NCBI RefSeq assembly: GCF_039907765.1
Contig: NZ_JARDJI010000013.1
Coordinates: 1-64,000, forward strand
Direction: 5' to 3'
Length of the DNA stretch: 64,000 bases
Source: Aminobacter sp039907765
GTDB taxonomy: Bacteria; Pseudomonadota; Alphaproteobacteria; Rhizobiales; Rhizobiaceae
The translations under genes were made by a program, and so were the position numbers. A model generated the notes under the pieces. It worked only from the letters and a program-made list of their open reading frames with translations. It had not been told where the DNA came from and ran no database searches. This document shows, one piece after another, positions 32,570 through 42,988 of this stretch. How positions within the stretch are numbered: position 1 is the stretch's first letter; each line of letters begins with the position of its first letter.

Positions 32570-33556
32570 ATGACGGCTCAGATCAAGACCGAAAGCCAGG
32601 GCGCGCGGTGGAACCTCGCGCGGCTGGGCTCGATGCGCGAGGCGGGGTTGATCGTCATCATCCTGGCGCTGTGCATCGCCATGTCGTTCGCCTCGCCGCA
32701 TTTCCTGACATGGGGCAACTTCCGCGCCATGCTGATGAGCTTCTCCATCGAGGGCATCGTCGTGGTCGGCATGACCATCCTGCTCATCGTCGGTGGCATC
32801 GACCTGTCCGTCGGTTCGGTCGTCGCCTTCTCGATGGTGGTGTCGGGTGCGCTGTTCCTGGCCGGTCTCGATCCGTGGACCGCGAGCCTGATCGGCATCG
32901 CCGTCAGCGCGCTGATCGGCGCGGTGATGGGCTTCTTCGTCACCGTTGTCGGGCTCAACCACTTCATCACCTCGCTTGCGGCGATGGTGATCGTGCGCGG
33001 CCTGTGCCTGATCGTCACCAAGGGCACGCCGCTGTCGCTGTTCACCCTGCCGCCGGCTTTCAAGGCGATCGGCCAAGGCAGCTTCCATGGCGTGCCCTAT
33101 GTCATCATCATCTTCGTGGTGGTGGTTGCGATCTTCGACTTCCTGCTGCGCCGGGCGACCGCGTTCCGAAAAGTCTTCTACACCGGTTCCAACGAGAAGG
33201 CGGCGCAGTACTCGGGCATCCGCACCAGGCAGGTGAAGTTCTGGGTGACGGTGCTGAGCTCGACGCTGGCGGGCTTTGCCGGCATCATCTACATGTCCCG
33301 CTTCGGCGCAGCCACGCCCACCTTCGGCGCCGGCATGGAGCTCAATATCATCGCCGCCGCCGTCATCGGCGGGGCATCCCTCAACGGTGGCTCGGGCACC
33401 ATCTTTGGCGCCATCCTCGGCATGGCGCTGCTGTCGGTGGTCACCAGCTCGCTGATCCTGCTCGACATCTCCGTCTACTGGCAAGACATGATCAAAGGCT
33501 GCATCCTTCTCGCCGCCGTCTCCATCGACCACCTGCTTCACCGCAGGAAGGCATGA
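32570..33556 (+). CDS. Sugar ABC importer permease
   Basis: This is a 328-residue RbsC-type permease with about eight to ten membrane helices. Hallmarks are MTILLIVGGIDLSVGSVVAF, GLNHFITSLAAMVIVRGLCL and AAVIGGASLNGGSGTIFGAILG. The ATG at 32570 is used; the frame opens at 32540, but that would overlap the ATPase. It is the only permease of this operon. The gene is followed after 11 bp by the SorC regulator. Confidence 0.88.
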   Translation: MTAQIKTESQGARWNLARLGSMREAGLIVIILALCIAMSFASPHFLTWGNFRAMLMSFSIEGIVVVGMTILLIVGGIDLSVGSVVAFSMVVSGALFLAGLDPWTASLIGIAVSALIGAVMGFFVTVVGLNHFITSLAAMVIVRGLCLIVTKGTPLSLFTLPPAFKAIGQGSFHGVPYVIIIFVVVVAIFDFLLRRATAFRKVFYTGSNEKAAQYSGIRTRQVKFWVTVLSSTLAGFAGIIYMSRFGAATPTFGAGMELNIIAAAVIGGASLNGGSGTIFGAILGMALLSVVTSSLILLDISVYWQDMIKGCILLAAVSIDHLLHRRKA

Positions 33557-33567
33557 GGAGACCGACC

Positions 33568-34544
33568 ATGGCCAACGGCAACTCACGCGACGAAATCGCC
33601 AGCGCCCGCCAGATGCACCAGGCGCTCGTGCTCCACTACATGGAAGGCAAGACCCAGGCGGAGATCGCCCACGAGCTCGGCATCTCGCATGCCACCGTCA
33701 ACCGACTGATCAAGCGCGGCCACCAGATGGGGCTGGTCGAAATCAGGATCAAGTCGCCGATCGAGCATCTGGTCGACATCGAAAGCCGGCTGGTGGCGCT
33801 CGGCGGGCTCAAGCGTGCAGTGGTCGTGCCCTCGCTCGGCGACAATCCGCAGACCGCGCTGCAGCGTGTCGGCGAGGCGGCGGCGACGCTGCTGCAGGAC
33901 ACGATCAAGGACGGGGACACCATCTCCATCACCGGCGGCAAGGGCGTTTCCGCCGTGGTCGCTGGCCTCAACGGGGGCCGCCAGGTCAAGGTCGAGGTCA
34001 TTCCGGCGACCGGGCTGGTGCAGGGCAAGCACTACACCGACGTCAACCACGTGGCGTCGCTGATGGCAGACAAGCTCGGCGGCCGCGCCTACCAGGTGCA
34101 TGCGCCGCTGTTTGCCGACAGCCCCGAGCAGCGCAACATGCTGATGGGGGTGAGTTCCGTCTCCGACGTGTTCCGCAAGGCACGCGAGGCCAATGTCGCA
34201 GTGGTCGGCATCGGCTCGATCCTGACCGACGATTCCAGCTACTACGACCTGCATCCGTCGTCGAGCACGGATCGCCAGGCCATCGAGCGCTCGGGCGCGG
34301 CGGGCGAGTTGCTTGCCCATCTCGTCGATGCCCAGGGCAAGGTCTGCGACTACAGCCTCAACCGTTGCCTGGTGTCGCTGACGCTCGAAGAATTCGCCAC
34401 CATCCCGCGCACCATCGGCGTCGCCAGCGGCGCCAGCAAGGTGGCACCCATCCTCAGCGCCATGCGCGGCAATCACCTCGAAACGATCGTCACCGACGAA
34501 GCCACGGCCCTCCAGGTCCTGACACTCGCCGAAGGAAAGAGACC

Positions 34545-34548
<4 letters not shown>
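33568..34548 (+). CDS. SorC/LsrR-type sugar-binding transcriptional regulator
   Basis: This is a 326-residue regulator with an N-terminal HTH (about 27-50, MEGKTQAEIAHELGISHATVNRLIKRG). A large C-terminal sugar-binding domain follows (SITGGKGVSAVVAGL, EVIPATGLVQGKHYTDVNHVAS, VGIGSILTDDSSYYDL, IGVASGASKVAPILSAMRG). SorC proteins bind phosphorylated sugars and include EryD and LsrR. It is encoded inside the operon and probably binds the TGAAATATATTTCA palindrome upstream (inference). It starts 11 bp after the permease, and its stop overlaps the next start by 4 bp. The most likely inducer is the product of the LyxK-like kinase. Confidence 0.88.
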
Positions 34549-35534
<986 letters not shown>

Positions 35535-35555
35535 TCGAAGGAAGCCATCCGCATC

Positions 35556-37283
35556 ATGAATCGCAGCGAAACCATAGCCGGCCTCAAGGGCCGGAACGGC
35601 CCCGCCGTGCTCGTGATCGGGGGTGGCATCAACGGCATCAGTGTCTTCCGCGAGCTGGCGCTCCAGGGTGTCGACGTATTGCTGGCCGAGAAGGGCGACT
35701 ATTGCTCGGGTGCCAGCTCCGCTCTGTCGCGCATGGTGCATGGCGGCCTGCGCTACCTCGAGAACGGCGAGTTCAAGCTTGTGCGCGAGTCCTTGCTGGA
35801 GCGCGACCGGCTGCTCAAGAACGCCCCGCATTTCGTGGCCCCCCTGCCGACGACGGTGCCGATCTTCGACGTCTTCTCGGGCATCACCAACGGCGCCTTC
35901 CGCTTCCTCGGCCTGACCCGCCGGCCGAGCCGGCGGGGGGCCGTGGTCATCAAGGCCGGCCTCGCCGTCTACGACATCCTCACCGCCAGCCGCCGGCTGA
36001 TGCCCAGGCACATCTTCCGTAGCCGGACCGAAACGCTGAGGACCTGGCCGGGGATCAATCCCGACATCCGCAACTCTGCGACCTATTATGACGCCTGGGT
36101 CAGCCGGCCCGAGCGGTTGGGCGTCGAGATGCTCAACGACGCGCTTGCCGCCAACCCGGCGGCGCGGGCGCTGAACCATGTCCATGTCGGCGGCGATGCC
36201 GAGGGCGTGAAGCTGGTCGACACGCTGACAGGCGACACGATCCGGCTCGCGCCGAAGCTGATCGTCAACGCCACGGGCGGATGGATCGACCTGACCAACT
36301 CGGGTCTCGGCGCTCACGCGCCCAGGATGATGGGCGGCACCAAGGGCTCGCATCTGATCATCGCCAGCCGTGAGCTGCATGACGCCCTTGCCGGCCACAT
36401 GATCTATTACGAGAACGAGGACGGGCGCATCTGCATCCTGTTCCCTTATCTCGGCAACGTGCTGGTGGGCTCGACCGACATCCGCGTCGACGACCCCGAC
36501 CAGGTGCGCTGCGAGGCCGACGAGCGCGTCTATATCCTCCAGTCGCTTGCCTTCGTCTTTCCCGGCATCCGCCTCGCACCGGAGGAAATCGTCTTCCAGT
36601 TCGCCGGCGTTCGTCCGCTGCCGGCCAGCGACGACAGCTTCACCGGCCGCATCCCGCGCGACCATTTCTGCGAGGCGGTGCCGGCCAGCGGCGCGCTGCC
36701 CGAAATGCTGTGCATGATCGGCGGCAAGTGGACCACCTTCCGTTCGTTCGGGGCGCTGGCAGCCGACATGGCGCTGGAGCGGCTGGGCCTGGGGCGGGTA
36801 CGGGACACCGAAGACCTGGCTATTGGCGGCGGCCGCGACTTCCCCGCCGATGTCGAGCGCTGGGTCGCCAAGAAGGCGGCCCTTTCGGGCCTATCCTTGC
36901 CGCGCATGCGCGATCTTTTCGAGCGCTACGGCACGGATGCTGCGACGATTGCCAGGGGCCTTGGCGATGACAAGATGCTGCCGGGCTGCAGCTATTCCAT
37001 CGGCGAACTCCGACACCTGATCGCGCTGGAACATGTCGAGAAGCTCGACGACCTGCTGCTCCGGCGCACCACCATCGGGGTGACCGGCAAGCTCTCGTCC
37101 GGACTCATTGCCCAGGCGCTCGACATCCTGGCCGAGGCCAAGGGCTGGGACGCAGCCCGCGGCGCCCGCGAACACCATGAATTCCTCGCCCTGCTCGAAA
37201 GCCGGCACGGGCTCGATGCCACGAAACTCCCAGCAAGATCCGAAAGGAGCGCAGAATGCGCATCAGCCCTAAAGTCCGCATGA
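35556..37283 (+). CDS. GlpD-like FAD-dependent glycerol-3-phosphate-type dehydrogenase
   Basis: This is a 575-residue flavoprotein of the GlpD family. The N-terminal FAD site is VLVIGGGINGISVFRELALQG, followed by the family signature SRMVHGGLRYLENGEF. The substrate region has GGTKGSHLIIA and ILFPYLGNVLVGSTDI, and the C-terminal domain has the conserved GGKWTTFRSFG. Relatives oxidise glycerol 3-phosphate or, as EryB, erythritol 4-phosphate, feeding electrons to quinones at the inner membrane. In an operon with an FGGY kinase and an aldolase it more likely oxidises a polyol phosphate than glycerol phosphate; inference. Its 3' end overlaps the aldolase gene by 28 bp. Confidence 0.88.
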   Translation: MNRSETIAGLKGRNGPAVLVIGGGINGISVFRELALQGVDVLLAEKGDYCSGASSALSRMVHGGLRYLENGEFKLVRESLLERDRLLKNAPHFVAPLPTTVPIFDVFSGITNGAFRFLGLTRRPSRRGAVVIKAGLAVYDILTASRRLMPRHIFRSRTETLRTWPGINPDIRNSATYYDAWVSRPERLGVEMLNDALAANPAARALNHVHVGGDAEGVKLVDTLTGDTIRLAPKLIVNATGGWIDLTNSGLGAHAPRMMGGTKGSHLIIASRELHDALAGHMIYYENEDGRICILFPYLGNVLVGSTDIRVDDPDQVRCEADERVYILQSLAFVFPGIRLAPEEIVFQFAGVRPLPASDDSFTGRIPRDHFCEAVPASGALPEMLCMIGGKWTTFRSFGALAADMALERLGLGRVRDTEDLAIGGGRDFPADVERWVAKKAALSGLSLPRMRDLFERYGTDAATIARGLGDDKMLPGCSYSIGELRHLIALEHVEKLDDLLLRRTTIGVTGKLSSGLIAQALDILAEAKGWDAARGAREHHEFLALLESRHGLDATKLPARSERSAECASALKSA

Positions 37284-38101
37284 ACCGCCTGTTCGCCAAC
37301 GGGCGTTGCCTCGACGTCGCCATCGATCACGGCGTCTGCAACGAACCGTCCTTTCTCGACGGGCTGGAGGATGTAGCCGGCGTCGTCGACCAGCTGGTCG
37401 CGGCCCGTCCCGATGCCATCCAGATGAATTTCGGCCAGGCCGACCTGCTGCAGGAGCGTCCGGGCAAGGACAAGCCGGCGCTGGTCATGCGCATCGACAT
37501 GGGCAATCCCTACAACAAGACCCGCCATCGCCACATGTGGGCCGTGCTGCAGAACGAGCACGAGCCGCTGATCGGCGCGCTGGCCATGGATGCGGCCTGC
37601 GTCGTGGTCAACCTGTTCATGCTGCCCGACGAGCCAGACCTGTTCCGCCAGTGCGTGCAGAACATTGCGCGCGTCCGCGCCGACTGCGACAAGTACGGCA
37701 TGCCGCTGATGATCGAACCGCTGGCGATGCTGCCCAACTCCGAACGCGGAGGGTACATGGTCGACGGCGATGCCGAGAAGATCGTGACGCTGACCCGGCT
37801 GGCCCGCGAGATGGGCGCCGACGTCGTCAAGGCCGATCCGACCACCGCGGCCGCCGATTTCCACGGCGTCGTCGAGGCTGCGCGCTGCCCCGTGCTGGTG
37901 CGCGGCGGCGGCAAGGAAGACCTGCGCTTGGTGTTCGACAAATCGGCGGCGCTGATGGCGCAGGGCGCGCACGGCATGGTCTATGGCCGCAACATCTACC
38001 AGCACGCCAATCCGAGCGCCGTCGTCGCAGGCCTGATGGCGATCATCCATGAAGGCGCCGACGGCGCCACCGCCTGGGACCGCTACACCAAGGCGAGCTA
38101 G
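37256..38101 (+). CDS. LsrF/FbaB/LacD-family class I aldolase
   Basis: This is a 281-residue TIM-barrel aldolase-like protein. Motifs include VAIDHGV (Asp24/His25), MIEPLAMLP (Glu154), the Schiff-base lysine context DVVKADPTT (Lys192), the phosphate-binding VRGGGK (215-220) and GMVYGRNIYQHANPSAVVAGLMAIIH. The last segment closely resembles LsrF of the autoinducer-2 pathway and archaeal-type FbaB. It may cleave a ketose phosphate or catalyse a thiolase-like acetyl transfer as LsrF does. The ATG (with AAAGGAGC upstream) lies inside the end of the GlpD-like gene. Reaction unknown. Confidence 0.82.
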   Translation: MRISPKVRMNRLFANGRCLDVAIDHGVCNEPSFLDGLEDVAGVVDQLVAARPDAIQMNFGQADLLQERPGKDKPALVMRIDMGNPYNKTRHRHMWAVLQNEHEPLIGALAMDAACVVVNLFMLPDEPDLFRQCVQNIARVRADCDKYGMPLMIEPLAMLPNSERGGYMVDGDAEKIVTLTRLAREMGADVVKADPTTAAADFHGVVEAARCPVLVRGGGKEDLRLVFDKSAALMAQGAHGMVYGRNIYQHANPSAVVAGLMAIIHEGADGATAWDRYTKAS

Positions 38102-38213
38102 CGCCCGGCTCCGCAAGCCGGGAAGGGGCTTGCCGGTTCGGGCCGATCAATCAGACAGAGCCCCGTTCCGCATCGGTCGGAATGGCATAGGCTCGAAGCC
38201 CTGGGAGGGGTTT

Positions 38214-39728
38214 ATGGGAGGATGCATTCTCGGCCTCGATGCCGGCAACACCGTCATCAAGGCCGTGCTGTTCGACCTCGAAGGCCGCGAGCTGGCACTT
38301 GCCGCCAAGGATGGCCGTTCGAGCATGCCCAGGCCCGGTCATGTCGAGCGCGATCTGGGCGAACTGTGGCGCAATGCCGTCGAGGTCATCAGCCAGTGCA
38401 TCGCGCGATCGGGCGTCGCCGCATCCGACATCCTTGCCGTCGGATGCGCGGGCCATGGCAACGGGCTCTACGCGCTCGACCGCGACGGCGAGCCGCTCGT
38501 CGGCATCCAGTCGCTCGACACGCGTGCTGCGCAACTGGTCTCGCAGTGGCAAGGCGGGGGCGTCGGCGAGCGCACCTATCCGCACTGCCTGCAGAAGCCC
38601 TGGGCCGCCCAGACGCCGACGCTGCTGGCCTGGCTGAAACGCCATGACCCTGCGCTCTACGGCCGCATCGGCACCGTGTTCCTGTGCAAGGACTTCGTCG
38701 TCAACCGGCTGACCGGTGCCCGCTCGACCGATACAACCGACATGTCAGGCTGCGGCCTGCTCACCATGCCGGGCCGCCGCTACGAGCCTGAGCTGCTGGC
38801 CGCCTATGGCCTCGAGGATTGCGGCGGGATGCTGCCGCCGGTGCTGGAATCGGCCGAAATCGCCGGGCGCATCTCGCCCGAGGTCGCCGGCCTTACCGGC
38901 CTCGCCGAGGGTACGCCCGTTATTGCCGGCCTGTTCGACGTGGTCGCCAGCGCCATCGGCTCGGGCGTCACCCGCACGGGGGCGGCCTCGATCATCGCCG
39001 GAACCTGGAGCATCAACCAGGTCATCACCGACGAGCCGATCCGCGATCCCAGCATCTTCATGCTGTCGACCTACGATCCCGAGCGTTATCTCGCGATCGA
39101 ATCCAGCGCCACCTCGGCCGCCAATCTCGAATGGATCGTGCGCGAGTTCTTCGAGCACGAACACGAGGCCGGCCGGTCGCCGTTCGAAACCTGCGGCGAA
39201 CTGGTCGCCTCGGTCGACCCGACCAGTGATGTCCCGATCTACCACCCCTATCTCTATGGTGCCCAGGCCAATGGCCAGGCGCGCGCCGGCTTCTACGGCA
39301 TCGCCGGCTGGCACAGCCGCGCCCATCTGCTCCGGGCGCTGTTCGAAGGCGTGGTGTTCGAGCATCGCCGCCATGTCGAGACGCTGCGTGCCGCCGGCGC
39401 TGCGGTCGACGAGGCGGTGCTGTCGGGCGGCGGTTCGCGCAGCGCCATCTGGCCGCAGATCTTCGCCGACGTGCTCGGCCTGCCGGTGACGGTGGCGCGC
39501 AGCCGTGAGACCGGCGCGTTAGGGGCGGCCATCGCTGCCGCGACAGGCGTCGGCGTGTTCAGGGATTTCGCCGAGGGTGCCCGGGCCATGACGGCAGCGG
39601 CGCGCCACTATCAGCCCAATGACGGGGTGGCGCAGGCCTATGGACGGCGCTACCGCCTTTATGGCGAAATCAACAAGGCGATGGGGCCCTTGTGGCAGAG
39701 CATGGCGAGCGAACAGGTCGAGGCATGA
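38214..39728 (+). CDS. FGGY-family kinase, L-xylulokinase (LyxK)-like
   Basis: This is a 504-residue FGGY kinase. Phosphate-1 motif GLDAGNTVIKAVLFDLEGRE (7-26) is followed by HVERDLGELWRNAVEVI, VGCAGHGNGLYALDRDG, GLFDVVASAIGSGV, AGTWSINQVIT and SGGGSRSAIWPQIFADVLGLP. The whole layout matches E. coli LyxK better than ribulokinase or glycerol kinase. It would phosphorylate a ketose or polyol in the cytoplasm. The ATG at 38214 follows GGGAGGGG. The frame is open upstream to 38049, but those codons are unlike the family. It shares a 4-bp overlap with the GMC oxidoreductase gene. Confidence 0.85.
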   Translation: MGGCILGLDAGNTVIKAVLFDLEGRELALAAKDGRSSMPRPGHVERDLGELWRNAVEVISQCIARSGVAASDILAVGCAGHGNGLYALDRDGEPLVGIQSLDTRAAQLVSQWQGGGVGERTYPHCLQKPWAAQTPTLLAWLKRHDPALYGRIGTVFLCKDFVVNRLTGARSTDTTDMSGCGLLTMPGRRYEPELLAAYGLEDCGGMLPPVLESAEIAGRISPEVAGLTGLAEGTPVIAGLFDVVASAIGSGVTRTGAASIIAGTWSINQVITDEPIRDPSIFMLSTYDPERYLAIESSATSAANLEWIVREFFEHEHEAGRSPFETCGELVASVDPTSDVPIYHPYLYGAQANGQARAGFYGIAGWHSRAHLLRALFEGVVFEHRRHVETLRAAGAAVDEAVLSGGGSRSAIWPQIFADVLGLPVTVARSRETGALGAAIAAATGVGVFRDFAEGARAMTAAARHYQPNDGVAQAYGRRYRLYGEINKAMGPLWQSMASEQVEA

Positions 39729-41332
39729 CCGCAAGCGATTTCGGCACATATGACTTCATCGTGGTCGGCGCCGGTTCGGCTGGCTGCGTGCTGGCCAATC
39801 GCCTGTCGGCCAATCCTGCCAATCGCGTGCTGCTGATCGAGGCCGGCGGCAGCGACCGTTACCACTGGGTCGATATTCCGATCGGCTATCTCTACTGCAT
39901 GGGCAATCCGCGCACCGACTGGCTGATGAAGACCGAGGCCGAGCCGGGGCTGAACGGCCGCGCGCTGAACTATCCCCGGGGCAAGGTGCTGGGCGGCTGC
40001 TCGTCGATCAACGGCATGATCTACATGCGCGGCCAGGCCGCCGACTATGACGGCTGGCGCCAGGCCGGCAATGTCGGTTGGGGTTGGGACGACGTGCTGC
40101 CCTATTTCCTGAAGTCGGAGGACTATCACGGCACGGCCTCCGCCGGGCATGGCAAAGGCGGCGAATGGCGCGTCGAACGCCAGCGCCTGTCCTGGCCGAT
40201 CCTCGACGCTTTCCGCGACGCTGCGGAGGAGACCGGCGTTCCCCGCACCGACGACTTCAACCAGGGCACCAACGAGGGCTCCGGCTATTTCGAGGTCAAC
40301 CAGAAGAAGGGCGTGCGCTGGAACACGTCGAAGGCCTTCCTGCGCCCGATCCTCAACCGGCCCAACCTGCGTGTCGTCACCGGCGCCGAGACCGAGCGGC
40401 TGGTGCTCGAGGGGCGGCACGTGCGCGGCGTCGTCTTCCGCCTCGATGGCAAGCTGCATGAGGCGAAGGCAGGCGAGACGATCCTCGCCGCAGGCGCCAT
40501 CAACTCGCCCAAGATCATGGAGCTGTCGGGCATCGGCCGCCCGGATGTGCTCGCCAGCCTCGGCATCGATGTCAGCCATCGGCTCGACGGTGTCGGCGAA
40601 AACCTGCAGGACCATCTGCAGATCCGCACGGTTTTCAAGGTCCACAATGCCGCGACGCTCAACCAGCGCTATCACAACCTTTTCAGCCGCGCGGCGATGG
40701 GCATCGAATATGCGCTGAGGCGATCCGGCCCGCTGTCGATGGCGCCGAGCCAGCTCGGTATCTTCGCGCGCAGCGATCCGCGGCTCGAAACGCCCGACCT
40801 CGAATACCACGTCCAGCCGCTCAGTACCGACCGGCTGGGCGAGCCGCTGCACCGCTTCCCGGCGGTCACGGTCTCGGTCTGCAATCTGAGGCCCGAAAGC
40901 CGCGGCAACGTGCATGCCACCTCAGCCGACCCGGCCAAGGCGGCGGCGATCCGTCCGAACTACCTGTCCACCGAAGGCGACCGCGAGGTCGCGGTGGCGT
41001 CCATCCGCCATGTCCGCAAGCTGATGTCGACGAAGGCCATCGAGCGTTTCGCGCCCGAGGAGATCCTGCCCGGGCCGGCGGTCGCCAGCGACGCTGACGT
41101 GCTGAAAAAGGTCGGCGACATCGCCACCACGATCTTCCACCCCGTCGGCACCTGCAAGATGGGCTCCGATGCCCTGTCGGTGGTCGATGACCGGCTCCGC
41201 GTCCACGGCCTCGCCGGCCTGCGCGTCGTCGATGCCTCGATCATGCCGTCGATCGTCTCGGGCAACACCAATTCGCCCGTCATCATGATCGCCGAAAAGG
41301 CATCGGAGATGATCCTCGCGGATGCTGCCTAA
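39725..41332 (+). CDS. GMC-family FAD oxidoreductase (choline-dehydrogenase-like)
   Basis: This is a 535-residue flavoprotein. The N-terminal ADP-binding motif is VVGAGSAGCVLANRLS, GMC signature 1 is GKVLGGCSSINGMIYMRGQ, signature 2 is GAINSPKIMELSGIG, and the active-site region is FHPVGTCKMG with the catalytic His, then VSGNTNSPVIMIAEKASEMIL. It oxidises alcohols (choline, polyols, sugars). No signal peptide is seen. The ATG overlaps the kinase stop, so it is the last gene of the SorC operon. An oxidase/dehydrogenase acting on the free polyol or a side product is plausible. Confidence 0.9.
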   Translation: MTASDFGTYDFIVVGAGSAGCVLANRLSANPANRVLLIEAGGSDRYHWVDIPIGYLYCMGNPRTDWLMKTEAEPGLNGRALNYPRGKVLGGCSSINGMIYMRGQAADYDGWRQAGNVGWGWDDVLPYFLKSEDYHGTASAGHGKGGEWRVERQRLSWPILDAFRDAAEETGVPRTDDFNQGTNEGSGYFEVNQKKGVRWNTSKAFLRPILNRPNLRVVTGAETERLVLEGRHVRGVVFRLDGKLHEAKAGETILAAGAINSPKIMELSGIGRPDVLASLGIDVSHRLDGVGENLQDHLQIRTVFKVHNAATLNQRYHNLFSRAAMGIEYALRRSGPLSMAPSQLGIFARSDPRLETPDLEYHVQPLSTDRLGEPLHRFPAVTVSVCNLRPESRGNVHATSADPAKAAAIRPNYLSTEGDREVAVASIRHVRKLMSTKAIERFAPEEILPGPAVASDADVLKKVGDIATTIFHPVGTCKMGSDALSVVDDRLRVHGLAGLRVVDASIMPSIVSGNTNSPVIMIAEKASEMILADAA

Positions 41333-41414
41333 CGGCCTCGGGTCCTCGGCAAGCTGGCCGTCAACTCGACAATCGCCTCGCCGACAACCAGCACGCGAGG
41401 AGCTTTCCCGCACC

Positions 41415-42146
41415 TCAGGACGGCATTGCCGCCGCGCCGTTCGGCGCTGCCTTCTGCCTCGGGAAGTCGTAGCCATTGGCCTTGGACGTCAGGTAGCCTG
41501 CGCCCACCAGCGCCTCCGCTATCTTCACGGCCGCCGTGACGCCGTCGATGACGGGCACTCCCGTCCGTGCCGTCAACCGCTCGCACAGTCGCGACATGCC
41601 CGCGCAGCCGAGGATGATCGCCTCGGCGCGGTCCTGCGTCTTTGCGAGTTCGATCTCGTCGATCAGCAGGCGTTCCGCCTTTTCCGGCTCTTCCTCCAGG
41701 CCCAGGACCGGCAGGTCGATGGCGCGGACGGCGCGGCAATGATGCCCGGCGCCATAGGTCTGCACGATGTCTTCGATGATCGGCACCGAGCGGGGAAGGG
41801 TGGTGACGACGGAAAAGCGGCGGCTGATGGTCATTGCGACCTGCACGGCCGCCTGGCAAATGCCGATCACCGGTCCCTTGGCGATTTCTCGCGCCGCGTG
41901 CAGCCCGGGATCGTCGAAGCAGGCGATGACATAGGCATCCACGCCCTCAGCCTCGCCGCGGCGAATTTCCGACAGCATGCCCGGCACCGCCAAAGCCTCG
42001 TCGAAGGCGCCTTCGATGCTGACGGGCGTGGCGCTCGGGTTGACGGCGGTAACCTGCGTGTCCTGATTGGCCACGCGCAAGGCGCTTTCGAGCGCCTGGG
42101 CTGTCATGGAGGCTGTCGAGTTAGGGTTGATCAGGCGTATATGCAC
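41415..42146 (-). CDS. Asp/Glu/hydantoin racemase family protein
   Basis: This is a 243-residue racemase of the HyuE/HyuA hydantoin-racemase group. The N-terminus IRLINPNSTASMTA is diagnostic. The two catalytic cysteines lie in DAYVIACFDDPGL and AIILGCAGMSRL, with IGICQAAVQVA between them. Both Cys are intact, consistent with cofactor-independent racemisation of 5-substituted hydantoins or related compounds. It is on the minus strand facing away from the divergent GntR regulator at 42292, which probably controls it, and close to an importer operon with two amidohydrolases. A cyclic-amide or hydantoin pathway is inferred. Confidence 0.85.
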   Translation of the reverse strand: MHIRLINPNSTASMTAQALESALRVANQDTQVTAVNPSATPVSIEGAFDEALAVPGMLSEIRRGEAEGVDAYVIACFDDPGLHAAREIAKGPVIGICQAAVQVAMTISRRFSVVTTLPRSVPIIEDIVQTYGAGHHCRAVRAIDLPVLGLEEEPEKAERLLIDEIELAKTQDRAEAIILGCAGMSRLCERLTARTGVPVIDGVTAAVKIAEALVGAGYLTSKANGYDFPRQKAAPNGAAAMPS

Positions 42147-42291
42147 GTCGAGTTTCCTAATGCGCAGTTTCTAGAGCCGCGACAAATGCTGAAGGGCCCG
42201 CGCCTGCGATGCGGCTTGGCGGTCTGGCGTGACGGCGGTTGACATTTTTCTACCCATGCCGAATGTCCATGGCCGTGGCAGGGTCAGGTGC

Positions 42292-42969
42292 ATGGCAGAT
42301 CAGACGGGCATTTCTACGCAGCACATTGTCGAAAAGGTCTGGCTTTCGATCGCCGAACGCAGGTTGCGGCCGGGCGTTCAACTGAAGGAAGGCCAGCTGG
42401 CGACCATATTCGACGTCAGCCGCGCCCGCATCCGCCAGGCGCTTTCGGCGCTCGAGCGTGAAGGTCTCGTGACCATCATCCCGAACCGGGGCGCCTTCGT
42501 CTGCCAGCCCTCCGTCGATGACGCCCACGACGTTTTCGCTGTTCGCCGCTCGGTGGAGCGGTGCGTCGTCGAGCGCATCGGCAAGTTGGCCGCGAAGGCT
42601 GACATCGACAGGCTGCGCAGCCATGTCGCGAGCGAACGCGTCGCCAACGCGAAGGATGTGACCACCGACATCATCAAGCTGTCGGGCGGCTTCCACCTGC
42701 TCCTGGCCGAGATCTCGGGCTCCGATTTCCTCTTCGGCATGATGCGCGACCTGATCTCGCGGACCTCGCTCATCACCGCCGTGTATCGCAACACTGCACG
42801 CTTCAACTGCGGCCCGGACGAACATGCAGAGATCGTCGAGGCGATCTCCGTCGGCGATGTCGGGAAGGCTTCGCGGCTGATGGAGCATCATCTCGAGCAT
42901 GTCGAATCCGAGCTCGACCTGCGGGAAGTGCGCGACCTGTCCCATGACCTGAAGGCCGCGCTGGCGTAG
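42292..42969 (+). CDS. GntR-family (FCD) transcriptional regulator
   Basis: This is a 225-residue regulator. The winged HTH at 10-75 has LKEGQLATIFDVSRARIRQALSALEREGLV and IPNRGAFV. The all-helical FCD effector domain has DVFAVRRSVERCVVERI, the FHLLLAEISGSDFL metal/ligand motif and CGPDEHAEIVEAI. The frame opens at 42229; the ATG at 42292 is preferred for family fit, though the ribosome site is weak. It is divergent from the hydantoin-racemase-like gene and convergent with the importer operon. The palindrome TTGTCTACAA at 52926 upstream of that operon fits the TTGTnnACAA type bound by FCD regulators, so it may be its target (inference). Confidence 0.85.
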   Translation: MADQTGISTQHIVEKVWLSIAERRLRPGVQLKEGQLATIFDVSRARIRQALSALEREGLVTIIPNRGAFVCQPSVDDAHDVFAVRRSVERCVVERIGKLAAKADIDRLRSHVASERVANAKDVTTDIIKLSGGFHLLLAEISGSDFLFGMMRDLISRTSLITAVYRNTARFNCGPDEHAEIVEAISVGDVGKASRLMEHHLEHVESELDLREVRDLSHDLKAALA

Positions 42970-42988
42970 CCCCATATCCGCGGCTCGA

